NCBI GenBank assembly: GCA_013339895.1
Contig: JABACO010000037.1
Coordinates: 62,001 to 126,000, forward strand
Origin: Ephydatia muelleri
Lineage: Eukaryota; Porifera; Demospongiae; Spongillida; Spongillidae
Direction of reading: 5' to 3'
Length of the DNA: 64,000 bases
The position numbers were made by a program, and so were the translations under genes. The notes beneath the pieces are model-generated. The model did not search any database, had not been told where the DNA came from, and saw nothing but the letters and a program-made list of their open reading frames with translations. Shown here piece by piece: positions 55,704 to 64,000 of the stretch; positions within the stretch are counted from its first letter, which is position 1, and every line of letters begins with the position of its first letter.

Positions 55704-56393
55704 ATGTGCTACAGCCCCGAGATTTCCTGTGCTTTCTTTGTGGTTGGCGCTGCCCTGGTGGCTTACATTTGTACCGCCGCCCCACGCGTGCGAGCCACCA
55801 ACATTCAATGGGTGGTCCTCTTTTACACCCTGATGGAACTCCTGCAAACCGTGCAATACTGGACCGTGAACGAGTGTGACAAACCCGTCAACCACTTTCT
55901 GACGGAGGTGGCTTACGTTTTCGTCATTCTCCAACCACTGATGTGGAACGTGTACTTCTACCAGATCAGCCACGAGCGGGAGAGGAGCACTTTCTTCACC
56001 GCCATCGCGATGAGCCTTTGCTGGATGGGAGTGAACCTAATTTCGCGGGCCCTCTACGACCCCACAACCAACCCGCTGACCAAAGAGCACAGCGTGTTTG
56101 CCAACAGCCTTGTGTGCACTCGCAGGCAGCTCTCCCACCTCTACTGGGAATGGACGTCCTACAACCTAGTAGACTTCACGCCCAACTACCTGATTTATCT
56201 GATGCTGTGGCTCATTCCGGGGCTCACAACGTCCCACTACAGGACCAACGTGATCACCTCGGCCATGGGCCTGGTCAGCTTTTTCATATCCTATCGCGCG
56301 GGCGAAGTGTTCGTTTTTGCTTCGGCTTGGTGCTACATCAGCATACCAATATTGGCACTGATAGTGGTGGATATATATTTGTTTGGAGCGTAA
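55704..56393 (+). CDS. Multi-pass membrane protein, DUF5765-like, single exon
   Basis: This is an intact frame of 229 residues without introns, GC-richer than its surroundings. It opens MCYSPEIS; a start of MC-aromatic-S is characteristic of a family of unknown function that I associate with DUF5765, found in algae, bacteria, animals and large DNA viruses (recalled, not searched). About seven hydrophobic spans are visible, near residues 7-26, 36-52, 65-88, 98-116, 160-177, 183-201 and 205-227. Charged or aromatic loops lie between them (ISHERERSTF, HLYWEWTSYN). No catalytic motif is seen. The role is unknown; a membrane sensor or transporter are possibilities, not conclusions. This ATG was chosen because the MCYS motif begins there and no upstream in-frame start makes a better match. 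Confidence 0.75.
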   Translation: MCYSPEISCAFFVVGAALVAYICTAAPRVRATNIQWVVLFYTLMELLQTVQYWTVNECDKPVNHFLTEVAYVFVILQPLMWNVYFYQISHERERSTFFTAIAMSLCWMGVNLISRALYDPTTNPLTKEHSVFANSLVCTRRQLSHLYWEWTSYNLVDFTPNYLIYLMLWLIPGLTTSHYRTNVITSAMGLVSFFISYRAGEVFVFASAWCYISIPILALIVVDIYLFGA

Positions 56394-57105
56394 AAAGAGA
56401 AAGTACGTACAATATAGGTTTAGGCCAGTGGTAGTTGGGATTCTTGTTTCTGTTCCACCGCCCGCATCAAATTTTTGTTTATCAGTTTTTTAATTATTAT
56501 TGTGAGGGATGTCATTGTCATTTTGAATTTGTCGCTGTTAAATTGCGTAAATAATTAACTTCTCGGTCTGCACTATTCAACAGAAGAGGCTCATCACCCC
56601 CTAGAGGATTACATGTCCTCCGACGGCTACTTTTAGGGCGTTCTATCAGACAGCCGGTAAGGGGGGGGGGGGGGGGGGAGGGAGGAGGAGGAGGGGGGAG
56701 GGGCGGGGGGTAAGCTGGTTATCTACCCCGGGCCTCAAAATATATTTGGGGCCTCGCGGTCCAAAGTGTATTGCATTAGCAGCATGCCTTTTAAACCTAC
56801 ATGTACTAGGACGTAAAAAATTGATCGAGTCCATGTACTGAAATTCATGACTTTCATCATAGATAATACTCTAATATCTATGCTTTCATGCAGTGATGCC
56901 GCGGTTCGCTCGCCAACCGTAAAAACCGTCAAACTAGGCGATACGGTTGGCTTGACCGCGTCCGTGATCGTCAGGAAAAGTGAATAATTGAATTAGTTCG
57001 AACTACTTAACCGTCAGCCTATTGAGGCAATAACAGTGGGACCGTCAAAAATTTTGACGGTCAATTGCCGGTCAGACATTAGGCTTTTTTGTTGGATGAC
57101 TGAGG
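56394..57105. other. 3' flank and intergenic
   Basis: A G/A tract at about 56659-56712 is followed by gggcctcaaaatatatttgggg. No AATAAA is seen shortly after the stop. At about 56915-57070, several cgtcaa / ttgacgg words give weak hairpins. Confidence 0.4.
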
Positions 57106-57109
57106 ACTG

Positions 57110-57285
57110 GGAACCTGCATTCATAAATCGCTATAACTTCACAACGGTTAATGCTATCGAGTTCTTATTTTCAACACTTTATCCTACACCATTTCTGTCT
57201 GGTAAAATACATTTGGGGTTCTGCATTAGCTTTCTGCCAGCGTTGCGACGTCCGATACCCCTTGGGGTTCAAACTCGCTAATACC
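57110..57285. repeat. Fragment of the foldback family
   Basis: It shares cgctataactt-cacggttaa, ctacaccatttct and gtccgatacccc with one arm of the element at 46580-47413, at roughly 80% identity. Confidence 0.75.
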
Positions 57286-57585
57286 ATCAGTGTCTTTCTA
57301 CGTACTAGTTCGAACACAACGGTAAGTTACTAAGCTTAATTAGTAGCCTAACGATATTTGGATCCCTATACCAGGATAAGCATTGTGAACTTCTGATACA
57401 TGTGTCGCTATCGCATATTAAACGGGTGTAATTCATTTTGATATCGATAATCGCATGCTTATATCTACGCCTAGTAAGCGGTATGTGAAACAATAAAGCA
57501 CATGTCGCTTGTAATGAGATGAGCTTGCGTGTTAGATGTCCATGCATGTTATATGTGCTATTCTCAAGATCTGATATCGTGCAAG

Positions 57586-58130
57586 CTGTTAGACGGCAGG
57601 CTTTGCCCATTGGGTGATGTGTTCTCTGTGATGAGATGAGTGTGCGTGTTGGTTATGGTGGGTTGAGCTTGTGTGATTTTACATGTACATGTACATGGTT
57701 TGTGTGTTCCCATTATGGTGTGGATACTTTGTAATTAGAATATCAAGCTAGCTGTTAGACCGCTGTCATTTCCAATTGAATGAGGTGTTTTCTGTGATGA
57801 GATGAGAGTGCGTGTTGGTTATGATTGGTTGAGTTGTTACATTTACATGTATGGTTTTTTTTTCTCATTAAGGTGTGGATGCTTTGTAATTAGAATATCA
57901 AGCTAGCTGTTAGATGGCTGTCATTGTTCATTGGATGAGGTATTCTCTGTGATGAGATGAGTGTGTGTGTTGGTTATGGTGGGTTGGGCTTGTGTGGTTT
58001 TAGTATCTGTTACATGTACATGGTTTGTGTGTTCCCATTAAGGTGTGGATGCTTTGTAATTAGAATATCAAGCTAGCTGTTAGACGGCTGTCATTGCCCA
58101 TTGGATGAGGTGGGCTTGTTGGTTATGGTT
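57586..58130 (+). repeat. Tandem repeat, about 165-bp unit, 3.3 copies
   Basis: Units begin ctgttaga-cggctgtcatt at 57586, 57752, 57907 and 58077. They contain gtgatgagatgag, gttggttatg and gctttgtaattagaatatca. They differ by substitutions and short indels. Confidence 0.9.
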
Positions 58131-58263
58131 GTGTGGTTCCATTGTTGCAACTTACGTATATGTGTATCTCTAACTCATGCGACACTGCAAAATCAAAAGT
58201 GTGAAGCCACCTATAATCACCCGTAGTACGATTAAAAACGGGTGACGGTCACACGAAATTTTA

Positions 58264-58289
58264 TCGTTGGTGTGATATCACACCAACGA
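58264..58289. promoter_or_regulatory. Perfect 26-bp palindrome
   Basis: The half-site tcgttggtgtgat is followed at once by its exact complement. Related ggtgtga and tcac words recur over the next 100 bp (58300-58380). It could be a dimeric protein-binding site or the remnant of a repeat end; nothing nearby decides. Confidence 0.5.
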
Positions 58290-58384
58290 GTGAGCGCTTG
58301 TTATGGTAAGTGTGAATTCACTCTATTGTTTGGTGTGACCTTCACTCCGCTGTTTGTCGGGTGCGTAAATTTCACTTCGCTATT

Positions 58385-58800
58385 TATAAAGATATGGGAC
58401 AGTTTCCGCGAAAATTGCCCCACGGATACATTATAAAATGTTATAAAAATGCATCGCGGGTGAATCGCTATAACTTCCCAACGGTTAACGCAATCGACTT
58501 CCTATTTTCAACACTTCATACTGCACCATTTCACTACGGGAAAACTTATTTTGGGGCCTTGCACTAGTTCCTTGCTGATGCTACGAAGTCCGATACCCCA
58601 TGGGGTTCAAAACCGCCACATCTTCAGCTAGGAAAGTTTAAATCGCTTCAAATTCAGTATGTACGTACAGGGGTCCTGTTGCTATTGATGTGTTCAGTTC
58701 GTTAATTTTTACTCTATCCGTCACGGAGATACAGCTGTGCAAAGTTAATGCACATTTCCCGCTCGATTGCACCATTTTTACATGCAACCCGTGTTCCATT
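58385..58800. repeat. Fragment of the foldback family
   Basis: It carries one full arm of the family seen at 46580: atatgggacagtttccgcga, then gtccgataccccatggggtt, then cacggagatacag. It is diverged, and the second arm is absent. Confidence 0.8.
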
Positions 58801-59285
58801 CTCCCAATCCACAATACATTTGATAACTTCTTTGTTCCGCCCATTTCTCCCTTAAACTAAGCTAGCCGTTCCCAACTGTTTTTGTCTCACTCAGGCAGTG
58901 AGTTTATGCGGGAAAGTTAAAGGAAGAAGAACGCTGCTCAGTTCCAGACGATCGTACCAAATTAACGGACCCAAGTGAATGGTTGCAGTATAACCTTGCG
59001 CCTCCCACGTCGCCGGCAGTATTCAAAACGGCACGCGTAAGGCTATTTGCTACGCACTCACATCATCCTCTAGTCGTGTAATAAAGCTTTTCTATTTGCC
59101 ATCATCTTGCTAAAATCATCGTCTTATATCTGCCACGCCCACTCGGCTACGATTGCAATGATTTCGGTCTCACACAACTTTCAGCTCACACATAGTACAT
59201 GAAGTCATGCTGGCTCCCACTTGTGCACACACTTGCATTGTTGCGTACATGGCCCTGTACACTATCGTATGGCATATTTTCTTAT
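58801..59285. other. Intergenic, nothing recognised
   Basis: No repeat partner and no open frame with a recognisable product. Confidence 0.35.
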
Positions 59286-59289
59286 ACAC

Positions 59290-59319
59290 GACCACACACA
59301 CACACGCACACACACACAG

Positions 59320-59399
<80 letters not shown>

Positions 59400-60735
59400 C
59401 AGCGTACTTGCACATACCAGTTATACATGTGGCAAACAATACACCTGTCTGATGATGGTACAAACACTCTCACTCACAAACATTGTCACATGCACATGTA
59501 TTCTATTCAATTCAACTGTACTTGTGCATGCCTGTACAGACCACTGATTCTATGCAAATTTGTGTACCAAGCTTTCTGTACATGTATCGTGTCTCCAAGG
59601 ATTGAATACATTGTGTCCCCATCTGGTACTCTAAATGTACACAAACATTGCACACTTGCACACACACACCACTGTATAAATGTGGCAATACACATGCAAA
59701 AACGCTCACACACAACTTATAGATACACAGACACCCACATGACATACACCCACAAACACACACACATACGGACACGGACACACTCACAGACACAGGCACA
59801 GACACACACACAGACACACACATAGACACACACACAATATACACACAGACACACACACAGACACACACACAGACACATACACAGACGCACACACACAGAC
59901 ACACATACAGACACACACACAGACGCACACACACAGACACACATACAGACACACACAGACACACACACAGACACACACACAGACACACACACATACAGAC
60001 ACACACAAAGACACACAGACACACACAGACACACACACAGACACACACACAGACACATACGTGTAGTTGTACACAGACACATGCAAGGCATGCACAGACA
60101 CACACACAGACGCACACACAGACACACACACACACACAGGCACGCATAGACCCACACAACACACTCTCACACGACAGACACACAGACACAGACACACACA
60201 GACATGCACAGAGATACACACAGACATGCACATGAAATACACAGACACACACACACACGACATACACACAGACACGCACAGACACACATGGACACAGACT
60301 CACACACGAAATTCACAGACACACACATGCACAGACACACGACAGACAGACTCACATGACAGACACACAGACGCGGGCACACATGGACACACAAGCATAG
60401 ACACACACATGCAGACGCACACACATGCACAGACACACACACACACACAAGATAAACACATGCCATACACACACACAGACCACAAGCACACAAAGACACA
60501 TGCACGAAATACACAAACACACCTACAGACACACACATGAAATACAGACACGCACACAGACACACAGAATACATGCACACAGACTCATACAAAAAATACA
60601 TATAGACACACACACGAAATACACATAGACACACACATGCAGACACACACAGAGACACACATGCACACACATGGACACACAGATACACACACGACATACA
60701 CACAGACACACACATATACAGACACACATGTAGCT
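59290..60735. repeat. CA-type array, left arm of giant palindrome
   Basis: It has pure (CA)n at 59290-59395, then unique sequence to about 59720, then about 1 kb of acacacagacac-type units with irregular spacing. Frames up to 263 codons of Val/Cys or Thr/His are translations of the repeat. Confidence 0.9.
59398..59520. repeat. Inverted repeat IR-1, left arm
   Basis: The stretch containing gtacagcgtacttgcacatac, ggcaaacaatacacctgtct and gtattctattcaattcaact is found in reverse at 63818-63945 with few changes. Confidence 0.85.
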
Positions 60736-60740
60736 ACATG

Positions 60741-61397
60741 TACCTATGTGTATGTACCGTCTCTAAAGTGCAAGCTCTATGTCATATACTCCCAAAGAAT
60801 TGGTTCTCAGCCCCCATAGGATTGGTGTCTCGTACCACTGTATGCATGTGGCAAAGTATATCACTGTATTCACCACAGCACTGGGCCCATGGTACAATTT
60901 TAAAAAAAGTGTGTGTGTGTGTGGGGGGGGGGGGTGGCTGATATCTTTTGAGCAAAATGAATAATTAAGTCTACATGTAGAGATGCACGAATTTATTTTT
61001 AATCATGATGCGTATGATGTTGTCATTGAAAAAGTTGTTGTCGGCTATCATTCCTTGTTTACACAGTTGGCCAAAAATTGTGGTGTGTGTGTGGAGGGTC
61101 AACGTGCATAAGACTTTAAGTTCTTACACACTCACATCCATCTTTTTGTAGTTAAGTACAATTGTGTAATAAAGATTTCCTGTTTGGCAAAATCCTTGAT
61201 CCTTGAACAACTTCTTTATGCCTCCAATACTCAGCTAGGTGGCTTGTGTACCAGTTGCAGAGACTTGAGTCTCTCTTTGCCCATACAATATTTAGCTCAC
61301 ACAGAGTACATAAACATGCCCTCATGTTGGTTCACACACCCTGATGCATGTGTATATGTTGTGCAAATGCGTCTGTACATCCTGAGCACACACACAC

Positions 61398-61429
<32 letters not shown>

Positions 61430-62340
61430 CAATCTCTGTGTGTTTCCTCTGTATTGTTGCAAGCAGACGTATACTCTTCTCTCATCTAGCACTCTGTACA
61501 AGTGCTCGTCTGACCTGTAAAAAAGCCTTTTCGGAGTACAGTATAATGAATATCGTTACTAGCTTGCAATCGATATGTCTGTGTAAACTTACCTGACCTA
61601 CCACGATCTGCAACGATAAGGGCAATAATTTCATCGCAGGTCTCACAGGCCTACTGTTTCCATCAGCACAATGTTGTGTGTCCCGTGTCGTACTAATTGA
61701 ATACAGCGAATTAAACGAGTGTACATGAACTCAGATTGCTGTTCCTCACCATAAGTACAAAGTATGTAGTGCCTTGCTATAACCTTCTACGAGTAGTCAT
61801 TTAATTTACGCATACAAATTAGTACAGTGCGACACGCAACACTGTGCTGCCTCTTCTAGTTGAAGAAGGATGTACCACGCAGGTAAGTTTTTTTTTTTTT
61901 TTTTTGAAGGGCGATGGTTCTGCCTGGCGATGAATTACCCTATCATTGCTGATTGCGGTAGGTCAGGGCCCGTGGTAAGTTTACACAGACACAATGGATA
62001 GCAATATTCATCATTCCACGAGCACTCAAGATAAACAGAAGCCTCTTGAGCTTGTTTGCTAACCATGGCATATCCTTATGACTTGTCCCTTGTGTCAGGG
62101 GACAGTCCTATAAGGACACAATGTATGCATAAAGGACCAGTCCTATGACACTACAGTGTACACGTTGCTACATGTACCTGCATGTGTAGACATGTCTCAT
62201 GGTCTCATGAGCTGTTCAATGGATAGATCAAAAATGCATGTGCAGAGCAGGCATTCAGTGAGAGAAAATGTGTGTACCATCATTATCAGAGAGCACTACT
62301 GTTTTTTTCCACATGAACAACAGTGTGTGCTTTGTGTAAC
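60741..62340. other. Central spacer of the giant palindrome
   Basis: It has mostly non-repetitive DNA, a G run at 60923-60936, (CA)n at 61386-61430 and a T run at about 61888-61906. No gene is recognised. Confidence 0.45.
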
Positions 62341-63800
62341 ACGTGTCTGTGCAATGTGCGAGTCTGTGTGTGCGTCTGTATATCTGTGTGTGTGTATCTG
62401 TATGTGTGTCTGTGTGTATTGTGTGTGTATCTGTGAGTGTGTGTCTGTTGTGTCTGTGCATGTGTGTCTATATGTATTGTGTGTGCGAGTCTGTGTGCAA
62501 GTCTGCGTGTCTGTGTGTGTCTGTGTGTGTCTGTGTGTGTGTGTATTTCGTGAGTGTCTATACATTTCGTGTGTGTCTGTGTGTGCTTGTGTGTCCGTGT
62601 GCGTGTGTGTGTGTGTCTGTCGTGTGTGTATGTTCCTGTGTGTCTGTGCATGTGTGTGTCTGAGTGTTTTGTGTGACTGTCTCGTGTGTGTGTGTCTGTG
62701 TATTTCGTGTGTGCCTGTGTATGCATGTGTGTCTGTGTGTGCTAGTGTGTATTTCCATGTGTGTGTGCATGTGTGTGTGTGTGTGTGTTTGTCATATGTG
62801 TGTGTCGTGTGTTTTGTGTGTCCATGTGTGTGTCTGTGTATCTGTGTGTGTGTATGCGTCTGTGTGTATGTCATGTGTGTGCGTTTGTGTGTGTGTGTGT
62901 GTTTTTGTATATGCGTCTGTGTGTATGCCATGTGTGTGTCTGTGTGTGCGTTAGTGTGTCTGTGTGTGTGTGTTTGTATGCATCTGTGTGTATGCATGTG
63001 TGTGTGTGTGCCTGTGTGTGCATGTGTGTGCTAGTGTGTATTTCTTGCATGTGTGTCTGCATGTGTGTCTGTGTGTGCTAGTGTGTATTTCCATGTGTGT
63101 GTGTGTGTTTGTCATATGTGTGTCGTGTGTTTTGTGTGTCCATGTGTGTGTCTGTGTATCTGTGTGTGTTTTGTATGTGTTTGTGTGTATGTCATGTGTG
63201 TGTGTGTGTGCGTTTGTGTGTCTGTGTGTATGTCATGTGTGTCTGTGTGTGCGTTTGTGTGTGTGTGTGTGTGCGTTTGTGTGTGTGTGTGTGCGTTAGT
63301 GTGTCTGGGTGTGTGTGTTTGTATGCGTCTGTGTGTATGCATGTGTGTCTGTGTGTGCATGTGTGTGCTAGTGTGTATTTCATGCATGTGTGTGTTTTGT
63401 GTGTCTGTGTGTGCTAGTGTGTATTTCCATGTGTGTGTACGTGTGTGTGTGCGTGTGTATGTCATGTGTCTGTGTGTGTCTGTGTGGGTGTGTGCGCGTT
63501 AGTATTTCTGTGTGTATGTCATGTGTCTGTGTGTGTGTCTGTGTGAGTGTGTCTGTATGTGTGTGTTTGTATGCGTCTGTGTGTATGTCATGTGTGTGTG
63601 TTAGTGTGTCTGTGTGTGCATTTGTGTGTCTGTGTATGTCATGTGTCTGTGTGTGCCTGTGTGTGTGCGTTAGTGTGTCTGTGTGTGCATTTGTGTGTCT
63701 GTGTGTGTGTGTGCGTTAGTGTGTCTGTGTGCACATTTGTGTGTCTGTGTGTGTATGTCATGTGTGTGTGTGCCTGTGCATGTGCATGTGTGTGTTATGC
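62341..63800. repeat. TG-type array, right arm of giant palindrome
   Basis: About 1.45 kb of gtgtgtctgtgtgt-type units, the complement type of the array at 59720-60735. Sub-repeats with gtgctagtgtgtatttcatg (about 62740, 63020, 63080, 63365, 63410) show a higher-order period of 50-60 bp. Confidence 0.9.
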
Positions 63801-63817
63801 AAGCTTGGTACGAAATG

Positions 63818-63943
63818 CAATCAGCTGAATTGAATAGAATACATGTGCATATGACAATGTGAGTGAGAGTGTTTGTACCATCATCAGACAGGTGTATTGT
63901 TTGCCACATGTATAACTGGTGTGTGCAAGTACGCTGTACATGA

Positions 63944-63945
<2 letters not shown>
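63818..63945. repeat. Inverted repeat IR-1, right arm
   Basis: This is the reverse complement of 59398-59520. It is followed by pure (TG)n to the end of the window, mirroring the (CA)n at 59290-59395. Confidence 0.85.

Positions 63946-64000
<55 letters not shown>

Noticed and set aside
59512-60303. Long open frames of Val/Cys or Thr/His residues in the CA/TG arrays (up to about 290 codons; also at 62156-63034 and elsewhere)
   Set aside because: They are direct translations of dinucleotide repeats, open in several frames and on both strands. No start context or homology supports them.

Overview
The window looks like nuclear DNA of an early-branching animal, most likely a sponge. The evidence is short GT-AG introns, long animal-type adhesion ectodomains, animal transposon families, dense CA/TG microsatellites and many small inverted-repeat elements. 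The species cannot be fixed from the sequence; a demosponge is my best guess. There is no sign of operons or of a prokaryotic or viral genome.

Bases 1-12903 (+) hold the one large gene, open at its 5' end. Eight exons join in frame to give 3566 residues. In order they encode cadherin repeats, a Cys-rich stretch, three W/RFVP-type beta repeats, CGVCGG-type Cys repeats, two IPT/TIG domains, a REJ-like region, a GAIN/GPS-like region keeping the HLT triplet, one membrane span, a MYND zinc finger, a Pro-rich linker and an acidic tail. A surface adhesion receptor carrying an intracellular MYND finger is the best candidate here for an undescribed system.

Bases 13999-16340 and 47751-50092 are two equal-length (2342 bp), apparently identical copies of one mobile element in opposite orientation, 31.4 kb apart. 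Each carries a Lys/Arg-rich repeat ORF and a terminal palindrome.

Between and around these copies the window is a transposon graveyard. It contains an integrase-core pseudogene (20.7-22.0 kb), a complete Ty3/gypsy LTR element (27677-32023, minus) inserted into an older gypsy-like integrase, a DUF6589-like pseudogene (32.7-34.7 kb), a dead Ginger1-like integrase + Ulp1 protease + PHD gene (37.8-42.9 kb), and a minus-strand decayed Cys-rich gene (43.9-46.2 kb). Several MITEs and an 834-bp foldback element lie among them.

After 50.1 kb the sequence is mostly repeats. The exception is one intact single-exon gene for a 229-residue multi-pass membrane protein (55704-56393, +). The last 4.7 kb is a giant imperfect palindrome of CA and TG arrays.
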